Origin: Mycolicibacterium peregrinum | GTDB lineage: Bacteria; Actinomycetota; Actinomycetes; Mycobacteriales; Mycobacteriaceae | NCBI RefSeq assembly: GCF_002102345.1 | Contig: NZ_LQPP01000010.1 | Coordinates: 25,523-89,522 of the forward strand | Direction of reading: 5' to 3' | Length of the DNA: 64,000 nt | Part shown: positions 7,929 to 18,480 of the stretch, piece by piece | How the letters are laid out: every line of letters starts with the position of its first letter | Numbering within the stretch: the first letter of the stretch is position 1 | Made by a program: the position numbers and the translations under genes | Notes under the pieces: generated by a model | Seen by the model: only the letters and a program-made list of their open reading frames with translations | Databases searched by the model: none | Told to the model about the DNA's origin: nothing

Positions 7929-7962
7929 GTAGCACTCTGCTACGCTTGTTTCAGAGTGCTAC
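7929..7962. promoter_or_regulatory. Perfect 11-bp inverted repeat, likely toxin-antitoxin operator
   Basis: GTAGCACTCTG (7929-7939) and CAGAGTGCTAC (7952-7962) are exact reverse complements, separated by 12 bases. A shorter nested repeat, GTAGC-ACTCT-GCTAC (7929-7943), overlaps the left arm. The repeat ends one base before the ribosome binding site of the antitoxin gene and must overlap its promoter. Autoregulation by antitoxin or toxin-antitoxin complex is the usual reason for such a site; it is inferred here. Confidence 0.7.
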
Positions 7963-7975
7963 CAGGGAGGTTCCC

Positions 7976-8365
7976 ATGACCGAGACCGCAGATCGGGTGA
8001 CGCGTTTCGCCGCAGACCTCGTCGACAGTGCGGCGGCAGAAGGTGCACGTCAGAGCCGGTCGGCCAAGCAGCAACTCGACCACTGGGCGCGGGTGGGTCG
8101 CGCTGTGTCGAGCCGGCACAGCGCCGCCCGTCGCAAGGTCGAGGCCGCCCTGGCCGGCGATATCCCGCTTCGGGCGCTGACCGCCGAAGAAGGCGCGGTG
8201 TTCGACGCCGAGATCGCGGCCTCCATCGAGGAGAGTCTGGCCCGCGCCGACTACGGCGCGACGCTGGCCGCCCGCGGCATCACCACGGTCGCCCTCGACG
8301 AGCACGGCGAGATCGTGCAGTACCAGCCGGACGGCAGCACCACGGTGCTGCCGTCGCAGCAGTGA
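7976..8365 (+). CDS. Antitoxin of a zeta-type toxin-antitoxin pair (ParD-like)
   Basis: A 129-residue protein that starts at ATG 7976 behind a clear AGGGAGG site. The N-terminal 60 residues are helical and basic (TRFAADLVDSAAAEGARQSRSA followed by QLDHWARVGRAVSSR), which fits the TA-system ParD family antitoxins of actinobacteria, a ribbon-helix-helix type region that can bind DNA. The C-terminal half would neutralise the toxin. It lies 37 bases upstream of the zeta-like kinase gene and downstream of a strong palindrome. Assignment as antitoxin rests on family resemblance and arrangement. Confidence 0.75.
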   Translation: MTETADRVTRFAADLVDSAAAEGARQSRSAKQQLDHWARVGRAVSSRHSAARRKVEAALAGDIPLRALTAEEGAVFDAEIAASIEESLARADYGATLAARGITTVALDEHGEIVQYQPDGSTTVLPSQQ

Positions 8366-8402
8366 TCCCGGCTCACGCTGACACGGGCCGTACCGTCGCG
8401 CA

Positions 8403-8981
8403 GTGAAGCGTCTCGATCTCGTCGTCGGATGTAACGGCGCCGGCAAGTCCACCTTCGTCGAACTCACCCTCTCCCCTCTGCTTCCGGGCAGCCCCTTCGT
8501 CAACGCGGACGAGATCGCCAAGCGTCGCTGGCCCGCGGATCCAGCCCCGCACTCCTATGAGGCTGCGCTGGTCGCCGCCGAAACCCGGACCAAGCTCATC
8601 GAACTCGGCGAATCCTTCATCGCCGAGACAGTGTTCTCCCATCCCTCCAAACTCGTACTCGTCGACGATGCGCAGGCTGCCGGGTACACCGTGATCCTGC
8701 ATTGCATCCTGATCCCCGAAGAACTGGCGGTGCAACGAGTGCGCCACCGCGTGCAGGCGGGCGGCCACCATGTCCCCGAGGCGAAGATTCGTGAACGCTA
8801 CCAACGACTTTGGGATCTCGTCGCAATCGCCGCGACGCGGGTGGACTCGGCAACGTTCTACGACAACAGCGCCGTCACGGGCCCGCGGATCGTCGCTCAG
8901 ATCGCCGGCGGGTTCGTCGTCGGATCACCCATCTGGCCGATGTGGACGCCGGCGACGCTCACTGCCCGTTGGAACCGATAG
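8403..8981 (+). CDS. Zeta-toxin-family P-loop kinase
   Basis: A 192-residue P-loop protein starting with GTG at 8403. Walker A is GCNGAGKST (residues 9-17, Lys15). Downstream are FVNADEIAKRRWP, a typical zeta-toxin substrate-site segment, the GESFIAETVFSH motif, and the R-V-R-HRVQAGGHHVPEAKIRERY helix that contributes catalytic arginines. Zeta toxins phosphorylate UDP-N-acetylglucosamine precursors and poison cell-wall synthesis; related kinases phosphorylate other small molecules. Its place behind the antitoxin-like gene supports a toxin role. It ends 5 bases before the convergent phosphatase gene. Confidence 0.8.
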   Translation: MKRLDLVVGCNGAGKSTFVELTLSPLLPGSPFVNADEIAKRRWPADPAPHSYEAALVAAETRTKLIELGESFIAETVFSHPSKLVLVDDAQAAGYTVILHCILIPEELAVQRVRHRVQAGGHHVPEAKIRERYQRLWDLVAIAATRVDSATFYDNSAVTGPRIVAQIAGGFVVGSPIWPMWTPATLTARWNR

Positions 8982-8986
8982 CGACC

Positions 8987-9631
8987 TCAGCGCGGGTCCG
9001 CAGCTGCGAGGTGCCGAGTTGCCGAAAGTTCCAGCACCTGGCGGTTATGAAAGCGGTCGTCCTCATACAAAGTGGTGATGCTGCCGGCTTTCCCCGCGAA
9101 GTTGACGTAACCGACCGACGCCAGTGGCATCTTGATCCACGCCGCGATCACGAACGTCAGCGCAAATCCGTGCGTGACGATCACCTGATGGCTCACGTCG
9201 GCGGCGGTTATCGCTTCCATGGCCGCATAGATCCGGCGTGCCAACTCCGCTTTGGTTTCTGCGCCCCGGAGACCTTCGCGGTGGGCCAGCCGATCGCCGC
9301 GCACCGGAGGGGCGATGAATCGTTCATCTAGCCAGCGCTGCGGACGTCCTTCGGCTTCTCCGTATGACTTCTCCCGGAGGCGCGGATCCAAAACTTCGGC
9401 CGTGTGGAAGGTTTCGGCGATCACAGCGGCAGTTCGGTGCGCCCGCAGCAAGTCCGACGACACGACTTTCACCGTGGCCGTCCCGGGAACCCGTGCCCGC
9501 AACGCCTCCGCGACGCTGTGAGCGTCTCGCAATCCCTTCGCGGTCAAATCCGAGTCGTACCATCCCCCGACCAAACCTTCGACGTGATGGCTGGCTTCGG
9601 GATGGGTGACCACATAGAGCTTCCGGCTCAT
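8987..9631 (-). CDS. Histidine phosphatase family protein with altered RHG motif
   Basis: A 214-residue protein of the phosphoglycerate-mutase-like fold. The segment that normally reads V-R-H-G is VTHPEASHH here (residues about 7-15), so the phosphorylated His is present but Arg and Gly are replaced. Other family landmarks are intact: DLTAKGLRDA, SSDLLRAHRTA with the pocket arginine, EKSYGEAEGRP, and the second catalytic His in VIVTHGFAL. The start at 9631 was chosen because it begins two residues before the first strand; upstream codons give no homologous sequence. Activity and substrate are uncertain because of the substitution. Confidence 0.8.
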   Translation of the reverse strand: MSRKLYVVTHPEASHHVEGLVGGWYDSDLTAKGLRDAHSVAEALRARVPGTATVKVVSSDLLRAHRTAAVIAETFHTAEVLDPRLREKSYGEAEGRPQRWLDERFIAPPVRGDRLAHREGLRGAETKAELARRIYAAMEAITAADVSHQVIVTHGFALTFVIAAWIKMPLASVGYVNFAGKAGSITTLYEDDRFHNRQVLELSATRHLAAADPR

Positions 9632-9665
9632 CAGCCGACCGTATCGAAACGACGTAGCGGTCGGG

Positions 9666-10022
9666 TCAGGCCCCCTCGAGGCGCATCCGGACGTCGCGCA
9701 TCCGCTGGGCCAGTGTCTCTTCATCGATGACATGCCTGGCCACCAGCGAATGCGTAAGTGCGACAAGCTGATTCTCTGGATACGGCAGCGTCACATAAAC
9801 CTCTTGGACCAGGCGGTCCTCGTCGGTTCGACGAGTGAGCAGCGGCAGTGTGACCCCTTCGTGGTCAAGTGCGTCGCACATCCCGTCCAGACTGGACTTC
9901 CAGGGCGGAACCGGGTTGGAGACGCCAAACTTCTGCGCCATGCGTGGCCACGACTGCCCCCGGCCGACCAACTGTTCCAGCGTCCGGACCCTGACTGCGG
10001 TGACGTCATCGTCGTCGGTCAT
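9666..10022 (-). CDS. Nitrile/thiocyanate hydrolase accessory protein (P15K/NHase beta N-terminal-like)
   Basis: A 118-residue protein resembling the N-terminal domain of nitrile hydratase beta subunits, the family of metallochaperone or activator proteins (P15K of thiocyanate hydrolase, NhlE/P14K). Visible features are an acidic N-terminus, RTLEQLVGRGQSWPRMAQKFG, the NPVPPWKSSLDGMCDAL helix region and LVALTHSLVARHVID. It is the last gene of a three-gene operon with the alpha/gamma and beta subunits, only 10 bases downstream of the former. It likely helps insert cobalt into the Cys cluster. Confidence 0.7.
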   Translation of the reverse strand: MTDDDDVTAVRVRTLEQLVGRGQSWPRMAQKFGVSNPVPPWKSSLDGMCDALDHEGVTLPLLTRRTDEDRLVQEVYVTLPYPENQLVALTHSLVARHVIDEETLAQRMRDVRMRLEGA

Positions 10023-10032
10023 GCGCTGCCCC

Positions 10033-10758
10033 TCAGTACCCCTCAGCCGGGCGGACGGCGGGATGCACCGGCCGGGGCGAGTTCGCGGTCACCCCAGGCT
10101 TGGGCAGAGCGACGCCGATCATGCAGTCACGGGTGACGATCTCGGCGAGCTGTTCCTCGGTCCAGTCCTCGGTTCCGGCGGGCCGGACCGGCAGCACCAG
10201 AAATCGACGTTTGGAATTGGAGTCCTCGACGCGGATTTCGACATCGTCGGGCAGGAAAAGCCCGAACTCACCGAGAACCTGGCGGGGCCAACGCACAATT
10301 CGGCGTCGATAGTTGGGTGTCCGGTACCACTCGGGAGAATTCCCGAGCAACGGTCGCGGATAACACGAACACAATGTGCAGACAATCACGTGGTGCAAAC
10401 TGGGCGTGTTCTCCAGTACCTCCAGAGCCGTGAAATCACTGGGTGTGCCGAAGCCGGTCGGGTGCAACCAATCGATCCCCACTTCCCGACTGGCGGCAAT
10501 GGGATCCCGGAGCACCAGCTGCTTGTAGTCAGGATCGACCCAAGCCTTCGCGACGAGTCGCGAGCCGGGCGCCGGGCCGATCTGCTCGACGAACTCGGTG
10601 TAGTGCCGGTGGTCTTCCGCGGTGAAGAGGCCCTTCTCGATGGCCAATTCGCGGAGCGCGATTTCCAGGACCTCGAAATCGGTCACTTCCTCGACCATTG
10701 GCGCCGCGTGCCGTTCCGGTGCTTCGTGATGCGTGTGCGCCGCGTCGTCGTGCGTCAT
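10033..10758 (-). CDS. Cobalt-type nitrile hydratase alpha / thiocyanate hydrolase gamma subunit
   Basis: A 241-residue catalytic subunit. The metal site is CTLCSC (Cys127, Cys130, Cys132), the signature of Co-type hydratases whose second and third cysteines are oxidised. It is followed by YPRP, with Arg135 where nitrile hydratases have Trp. Thiocyanate hydrolase gamma has CTLCSC at 128-133 and Arg136, so spacing and residue match that enzyme. The length also matches (243). A His-rich N-terminal tail (residues 3-18) may hold metal. The reaction would be SCN- plus water to carbonyl sulfide and ammonia, or nitrile to amide. Start 10758 has AGGAAA upstream. Confidence 0.8.
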   Translation of the reverse strand: MTHDDAAHTHHEAPERHAAPMVEEVTDFEVLEIALRELAIEKGLFTAEDHRHYTEFVEQIGPAPGSRLVAKAWVDPDYKQLVLRDPIAASREVGIDWLHPTGFGTPSDFTALEVLENTPSLHHVIVCTLCSCYPRPLLGNSPEWYRTPNYRRRIVRWPRQVLGEFGLFLPDDVEIRVEDSNSKRRFLVLPVRPAGTEDWTEEQLAEIVTRDCMIGVALPKPGVTANSPRPVHPAVRPAEGY

Positions 10759-10793
10759 GTCGGTTTCCTGTTCGTTCCGTTCGAATGAGCGGT

Positions 10794-11618
10794 CTAACCG
10801 AGCGGCCGCAACCACAGTTCGGAGATCTCGGCCTGAAGGGTGTCGCCCTCGACGCCCGCATACGGGTCCCACACGTCGGTCATGTTGAAGCGCACGATGT
10901 AGAACCACTGAGGCTTCTGCTCCTCACGATCGAATGCCTCGTCCTCGGGGACCAGGCTTTCGTAGGACACCTCGGCGATGGTCCCCGGCTTCCCGCGCAG
11001 GTACTCCTGGGTGCGCGTGTAGAAGATGGTCGGGAGATCCCGCACCTGCACCCGATCACCGACGGCGAATCGAGGAGCGTCGGCCTGGCCGGCGAACCGC
11101 TGAGGGTCGCCCTTGCCGAGCGCCTCGATGTGATGGCGGTTCCTGGAGACGGCCGCTGGATCGCCCGCCCCGCGCGGTGCGGCAGACAGGGCGTCGGCAG
11201 CACCGGTGGCAACCCTTGCGCGCACCTCGTCGACGCGCTCGAGCAACTCGCGAAGCGTGATGTGGTCCTTCTCTACGAGGCACCGGGCGATAGCCCACAC
11301 CCAACGGCCGTAATAGGGAAAGCCGTGATAGATCGTCCGGCCGACGTCGACGTTTCCGAGCCGCCGTCGTTCTTCGGACGTCCAGATGCCACGCCAGCCG
11401 AGAACCTCACACGTGACGAACGTATTGAGTTCCCACGCCTCTTCTTGCTTCTCCTCGAAGATCGCCGGTGCGTCGGGGTCGCCGCCGACATCGTGCGGGT
11501 TCTTCATGAAGGCGCTGAAGAGCGTCCGATCGATCTGATCCGGATAGGGCCAGTCCTGCAACCGATGCAATGCCGGACGCAACTGGCTGACAAAATCGCC
11601 CATGGAATTGTTGGCCAT
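10794..11618 (-). CDS. Nitrile hydratase beta-type subunit (fused thiocyanate hydrolase alpha/beta)
   Basis: A 274-residue subunit. The N-terminal half (WPYPDQIDRTLFSAF, then WELNTFVTCEVLGWRGIWTSEERRR, and a helix TLRELLERVDEVRA) corresponds to the helical part of NHase beta. The C-terminal part from about residue 178 (RFAVGDRVQVRDLP...GKPGTIAEV...WFYIVRFNMTDVW...) is the SH3-like barrel. In Thiobacillus thiocyanate hydrolase these halves are separate subunits; here they are one chain. It is the first gene of the operon. The start ATG at 11618 follows GAGGAC. Confidence 0.8.
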   Translation of the reverse strand: MANNSMGDFVSQLRPALHRLQDWPYPDQIDRTLFSAFMKNPHDVGGDPDAPAIFEEKQEEAWELNTFVTCEVLGWRGIWTSEERRRLGNVDVGRTIYHGFPYYGRWVWAIARCLVEKDHITLRELLERVDEVRARVATGAADALSAAPRGAGDPAAVSRNRHHIEALGKGDPQRFAGQADAPRFAVGDRVQVRDLPTIFYTRTQEYLRGKPGTIAEVSYESLVPEDEAFDREEQKPQWFYIVRFNMTDVWDPYAGVEGDTLQAEISELWLRPLG

Positions 11619-11813
11619 AATCCGTGTCCTCGGATGGATAAACGGTCTGCCTGCGGCGACGCTATCACGGGCAAACGCCGGCCCGGCGCTCGTTCATCGA
11701 TCTTTCCACCCGTGGGCATCGGGTATTTGAAATTTCACAATGGTGACAAGATCGATCGCCCGGAATCTGTCACCGAATTGCAGGCACGGGTGGTCCGCCG
11801 GTGGTCCGCCCGG

Positions 11814-14541
<2,728 letters not shown>

Positions 14542-14604
14542 CACCTCGAGTGTGGCGGCTAACCTGGACAGTATCAAGGTTCCAGCCAAAAACGTTGGCA
14601 CACA

Positions 14605-14630
14605 AAGTCTCTCATCGGAATGAGAGACTT
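14605..14630. promoter_or_regulatory. Perfect 11-bp inverted repeat upstream of furA (candidate FurA operator)
   Basis: AAGTCTCTCAT (14605-14615) and ATGAGAGACTT (14620-14630) are exact reverse complements around a 4-base spacer. The site sits in the promoter region of furA on one side and 84 bases before the FKBP lipoprotein gene on the other. FurA is known to repress its own promoter in mycobacteria; that this palindrome is its binding site is inferred. Confidence 0.65.
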
Positions 14631-14713
14631 GATTTCTCGGATTGGGCGGACATCGGTCCACCTCCGGGCGAGCGCTGGGCAACGGCTACGGCCTACGCTG
14701 TAGCGTGGCGCGC

Positions 14714-15352
14714 ATGAACTCCTTTCGCGTGCCTTCCACCGTTGCGCTCGTGGCCTGTGCCGCTTCGTTGACCATGACGCTTGCCGCATGCGGCTCCGAC
14801 ACGGACACTTCTGCGTCGTCGGCATCGACGAGCACGCCCTCGGTCGCCGAGGTACTCACCCCCTCGATCGCCGAGACCGCCACCGAAGCCAGCACCTGTC
14901 CCACGGCGGCACCGCAGAACGCCGGCGCCCCCGAATGGACGGTGTCTGGGGCGACCGGCAGCGTCGCGGTCACCGGGTCCACCGACACGGCCGCACCTGT
15001 CGTGAAGGTGACCGGTCCGTTCAGCGTGGCCGAAACCCAGGTTCACACCCTGAAGGCAGGCGACGGGCCGGTCGTCGCACCCTCGGCGAACGTTTCGGTC
15101 TGCTACATGGGTGTCAACGGGCGCGACGGTTCGGTGTTCGACAGCAGCTACGAACGCGGCGAACCGGTCGATTTCCCCCTCAACGGTGTCGTGCCCGGCT
15201 TCCAGAAGGCCATCTCCGGGCAGAAGGTCGGATCCACCGTGGCTGTCGCGATGACCTCTGCCGACGGGTACCCCCAGGGACAGCCCGCGGCGGGCATCCA
15301 GCCGGGTGACTCGCTGATCTTCGCGATCAAGATCCTCGACGCCAAGGGCTGA
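14714..15352 (+). CDS. FKBP-type peptidyl-prolyl isomerase lipoprotein
   Basis: A 212-residue exported protein. It starts with a signal sequence ending in the lipobox LAAC (Cys at about residue 22), then a Ser/Thr/Ala-rich linker. The C-terminal 100 residues are an FKBP domain: SVCYMGVNGRDGSVFDSSYERGEPVDFPLNGVVPGFQKAISGQKVGSTVAVAM and PGDSLIFAIKILDA are the usual FKBP strands in short form, with the F-D-S-S and V-x-P-G-F/W signatures. It would act on proteins at the outer face of the membrane. It is divergent from furA. Confidence 0.88.
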   Translation: MNSFRVPSTVALVACAASLTMTLAACGSDTDTSASSASTSTPSVAEVLTPSIAETATEASTCPTAAPQNAGAPEWTVSGATGSVAVTGSTDTAAPVVKVTGPFSVAETQVHTLKAGDGPVVAPSANVSVCYMGVNGRDGSVFDSSYERGEPVDFPLNGVVPGFQKAISGQKVGSTVAVAMTSADGYPQGQPAAGIQPGDSLIFAIKILDAKG

Positions 15353-15400
15353 GTCATACCGCCCGCCCGGGGCCCGGGGCAGGCTTGCGACAATGCCCCC

Positions 15401-16006
15401 ATGGTCGAGCGCAGCATCTGGATGCAGAAGGTCGCAGCCGATCCCGGGCATTCGGATTGGTACGTCGAACGCTTTCGTGCCATGGAGCGCGCCGGTCAGG
15501 ACATCGCCGGCGAGGCACGTCTGGTGGACGCGATGGCGTCGCGCAACGCCCGCGTCCTCGACGCCGGCTGTGGCCCCGGCCGGGTGGGTGGATACCTCGC
15601 CGAGGCCGGGCATCAGGTGGTCGGGGTCGACGTCGACCCCGTACTGATCGAGGCGGCCGAGAACGACCATCCCGGTCCGCGTTGGCTCGTCGGCGATCTC
15701 GCCGAGCTCGACCTGCCCGCGCGCGGCATCGCCGAGCCGTTCGACATCATCGTGTCGGCCGGCAATGTGATGACCTTCCTCGCCCCGAGCACCCGGGTTC
15801 GGGTTCTGACTCGGCTGCGCGCGCACCTCGCCGACGACGGCCGCGCGGTGATCGGATTCGGAGCCGGTCGCGACTACGAGTTCGATCAGTTCTTCGACGA
15901 TGCCGTGGCGGCCGGGTTCACCACCGACCTGTTGCTGTCCACCTGGGATCTCCGCCCGTTCACCGATGACTCGGACTTCCTGGTGGCCATCCTGCGCCGC
16001 GGCTAG
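15401..16006 (+). CDS. Class I SAM-dependent methyltransferase
   Basis: A 201-residue methyltransferase. Motif I is VLDAGCGPGRVGGYLA (residues about 53-68), followed by the acidic strand end VVGVDVDP and motif IV FDIIVSAGNVMTFL. The domain is complete and of normal size for the small class I type. It stands alone; its last 4 bases overlap the convergent thioesterase gene. Substrate unknown. Confidence 0.85.
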   Translation: MVERSIWMQKVAADPGHSDWYVERFRAMERAGQDIAGEARLVDAMASRNARVLDAGCGPGRVGGYLAEAGHQVVGVDVDPVLIEAAENDHPGPRWLVGDLAELDLPARGIAEPFDIIVSAGNVMTFLAPSTRVRVLTRLRAHLADDGRAVIGFGAGRDYEFDQFFDDAVAAGFTTDLLLSTWDLRPFTDDSDFLVAILRRG

Positions 16007-16812
16007 CCGGAGCCGTTCGGGCTGAAGTTGAAATTGGCTATCGCAGTGGACAATCCGGTGCCGATCGGGCCGGACGTGTCGTACAGGCAGGCACTGGCCG
16101 TGGCCACGCCCTCGGCACTGGTGTGGGTCACCGCCGCCATGCCGATGTAGGGGCCCACCGGCAACCTGCTGAGGGCCAGTGTGTAGTCGGCATTGATGAA
16201 AGCCAAACCGGCCGAACTGAAATTGCACATCGAGCTGGTGACGTCGACCGCCAGCGCCGCGCGCACGAACGGCGTGAGCTCTTCGCCGTCGACCAGCTGA
16301 CGGACTTCGCGCAGCCACGCGTACCGAGGCCCGCACTGCTGCCACGGGAACCCCTCACCCGACCAGTCCGGGTCCGGCCCATGTGCCCGGATGAACATGG
16401 GCATGGCGTCGTCGAATTCCGCCGGTTCCTCGGGTAACGGAGGCAGCTCGATCGCGGTGGTCCAGAAGTCGCCGTCCGGCTGGGCGCCGCGTCTCAAGTA
16501 CAGCGCCGATGCCCGGGCCACCACCTCACCGTCCTGGGTCATCACCGCATCGACCGCCTGCATCCGCGAGCCCGCTCGCACCACCGACGCAGAGACACGA
16601 ACCTCGGCGCTGGCGACCCGACGCAGTATCTCCACGGTGAATCGCGCCGGTTGTAGGTCCGCGTCGCTGACGAGTTCCTCCACCGCCCGGGCCAGCAGAC
16701 CGCCGACCACCTGACCGCCGAGCGTCGGCCCCCATCCCCCGTGGGCGATCTCGTTGGGCACGAACCCGTCGTCAGCGCTCACAAAGAACGGCGTCATCGC
16801 AGTGCGCTCCAC
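16003..16812 (-). CDS. Acyl-CoA thioesterase, double hot-dog fold (TesB-like)
   Basis: A 269-residue protein with two hot-dog halves. The N-terminal half has GGWGPTLGGQVVGGLLARAVEE, the TesB-type helix with the GGQ/AGQ signature, and RFTVEILRRVASAEVRVSASVVRAGSRMQAVDA. The C-terminal half contains SSMCNFSSAGLAFINADYTLALSRLPVGPYIGM, as in mycobacterial thioesterase-family proteins. A GTG start at 16812 has GAGAGG upstream; an ATG at 16797 is an alternative. It would hydrolyse acyl-CoA thioesters in the cytosol. Confidence 0.8.
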   Translation of the reverse strand: MERTAMTPFFVSADDGFVPNEIAHGGWGPTLGGQVVGGLLARAVEELVSDADLQPARFTVEILRRVASAEVRVSASVVRAGSRMQAVDAVMTQDGEVVARASALYLRRGAQPDGDFWTTAIELPPLPEEPAEFDDAMPMFIRAHGPDPDWSGEGFPWQQCGPRYAWLREVRQLVDGEELTPFVRAALAVDVTSSMCNFSSAGLAFINADYTLALSRLPVGPYIGMAAVTHTSAEGVATASACLYDTSGPIGTGLSTAIANFNFSPNGSG

Positions 16813-16927
16813 ACGTAAACCTCTCGTCCGGCCATCCGACCGCTACGGACTCTATTACAGAGTTGCGTACAGTTGGCATGACGATTTAGGGGATGCCCGG
16901 TCAGAGACCGAACGCCGACCGCCGCCG

Positions 16928-16980
16928 AGCGGCCACTTATGTCACGCAGACCAGCGATTCGTGTGCAATAAGTGGCCGCT
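16928..16980. repeat. Perfect 13-bp inverted repeat
   Basis: AGCGGCCACTTAT (16928-16940) and ATAAGTGGCCGCT (16968-16980) are exact reverse complements, with 27 bases between. It lies between the divergent thioesterase gene and the epimerase gene, 116 bases upstream of the former's start, and just before a tiny reading frame. It may be a dimeric regulator site, an RNA hairpin or a dispersed repeat. Confidence 0.6.
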
Positions 16981-16983
16981 GAC

Positions 16984-17091
16984 ATGAGGGGCAACGTCAC
17001 CTGGCTCTCCTGGGTGACAGCACTTTCCGAGATCGGCACCGGCGTGTTGTTCGCCTACGCGGGTACGCGGGCCAAGCGGGCCGCGGCGTAG
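16984..17091 (+). CDS. Possible 35-residue membrane peptide
   Basis: A short frame from ATG 16984 to TAG encodes 35 residues: a hydrophobic middle (WLSWVTALSEIGTGVLFAYA) and a basic tail TRAKRAAA. This pattern would suit a single-pass membrane micropeptide with its positive end inside. No good ribosome binding site is visible and it starts 4 bases after a long inverted repeat. I do not recognise it; it may be a chance frame or the remnant of a larger gene. Confidence 0.25.
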   Translation: MRGNVTWLSWVTALSEIGTGVLFAYAGTRAKRAAA

Positions 17092-17118
17092 GTGCGATTC
17101 TGCGGGTAACGTCGGCCG

Positions 17119-18480
17119 ATGGGATTGGTGTACTCCAGCATCATCGGCGCCCCGCAGGAAGAAATATTCGCCTGGCACGGCCGCCCCGGCGCGTTCGCCA
17201 GGCTGTCACCGCCGTGGCAAGCCATGAAGCTCAGATCCGAGGCGACCTCGCTGCGTGACGGCCGCGCCGAACTCGCGCTACCCGGCGGTCTGCGGTGGGT
17301 GGCTCAGCACCAGGCTGACGGCTATGACCCACCCCGGCGCTTCGTCGACGAGATCGCCCGCGGCGGGCCGGCCTCACTACCCGCCGCATTGGCAGTGCGC
17401 TGGAAACACATTCATGAATTCGACGCGATCGATGCGGCCCACACCCGGATGACCGACCGCGTCGAGACGCCGGTGCCCGGTCTCTTCCTTCGTCCGATGT
17501 TCGTCTACCGTCACCGCCAACTCGCCGACGACCTCGCCGCCCACCGAAGGGCCCACGCACAAGGCCTGGCGCCGCTTACGATCGCGGTCACCGGAGCGTC
17601 TGGACTGGTGGGGTCGGCGTTGACCGCGTTCCTGAGCACCGGCGGCCATCGGGTCATCCGGCTGGTGCGCCACGCAACAACCAAACCTGATGAGCGGCAA
17701 TGGAACACAGACAACCCTGACCCCCAGCTGTTCGACGGCGTGGACGCCGTCATCCACCTTGCCGGCGCGTCGATCGCAGGCCGCTTCACCGAAGGACACC
17801 GCCGCGCGATCCGCGACAGCCGGATCGAGCCCACCCGCCGGCTCGCGGAACTGATCGCCGACACCGACCCCGGTCCACAAGTGGTCGTCAGTGCCTCGGC
17901 GGTCGGTTTCTACGGATACGACCGCGGCGACGAAGTTCTCACAGAGACCAGCGAGCGCGGCGACGGCTTCCTCGCCGATGTGGTGGCGGACTGGGAGGAC
18001 GCGCTGGCCCCGGCGCAACGATCAGGCACCCGCGTGGTGCGCATCCGCACCGGAATCGTCCAGTCCCCGAGCGGCGGCACGTTACGGCTCCTGCGTCCGC
18101 TGTTCGCCGCCGGACTCGGCGGCCGCATCGGCGACGGGCAGCAGTGGTTGCCCTGGATCGGAATCGACGACCTGGTCGACATCTATCACCGCGCGTTGTG
18201 GGACGAGCAGCTGTCGGGCCCGGTCAACGCGGTGGCACCGGAGCCGGTGCGCAACGCCGAATACACCGACACGCTCGGCCACGTTCTGCGCCGACCGACG
18301 ATTCTGCCAGTGCCCACCCTGGGACCACGGCTACTGCTGGGCGACCAAGGTGCCCGCGAACTGGCCTGCGCCAGCCAGCGGGCGGTTCCCGCGGCCCTCA
18401 CGGCCGCCGATCACAGCTTCCGCCATCCGCGCCTGGAGCAGGCACTGGGCCACGTACTGGGACGCCCGGCTACGGCGTAG
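17119..18480 (+). CDS. TIGR01777-family NAD(P)-dependent epimerase with N-terminal SRPBCC domain
   Basis: A 453-residue fusion. Residues 1-150 are an SRPBCC/START-like domain (YSSIIGAPQEEIFAWHGRPGAFARL ... WKHIHEFD). Residues about 155-445 form an extended short-chain reductase: nucleotide motif TIAVTGASGLVGSALTAFL, then VDAVIHLAGASIAGRFTEGHRRAIRDSR, and the catalytic-type SASAVGFYGYD segment; the WLPWIGIDDLVDI block is typical of TIGR01777. The same two-domain layout is known in mycobacteria (Rv2216 type). Its substrate is unknown. The end overlaps the convergent proline-rich gene by 11 bases. Confidence 0.88.
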   Translation: MGLVYSSIIGAPQEEIFAWHGRPGAFARLSPPWQAMKLRSEATSLRDGRAELALPGGLRWVAQHQADGYDPPRRFVDEIARGGPASLPAALAVRWKHIHEFDAIDAAHTRMTDRVETPVPGLFLRPMFVYRHRQLADDLAAHRRAHAQGLAPLTIAVTGASGLVGSALTAFLSTGGHRVIRLVRHATTKPDERQWNTDNPDPQLFDGVDAVIHLAGASIAGRFTEGHRRAIRDSRIEPTRRLAELIADTDPGPQVVVSASAVGFYGYDRGDEVLTETSERGDGFLADVVADWEDALAPAQRSGTRVVRIRTGIVQSPSGGTLRLLRPLFAAGLGGRIGDGQQWLPWIGIDDLVDIYHRALWDEQLSGPVNAVAPEPVRNAEYTDTLGHVLRRPTILPVPTLGPRLLLGDQGARELACASQRAVPAALTAADHSFRHPRLEQALGHVLGRPATA

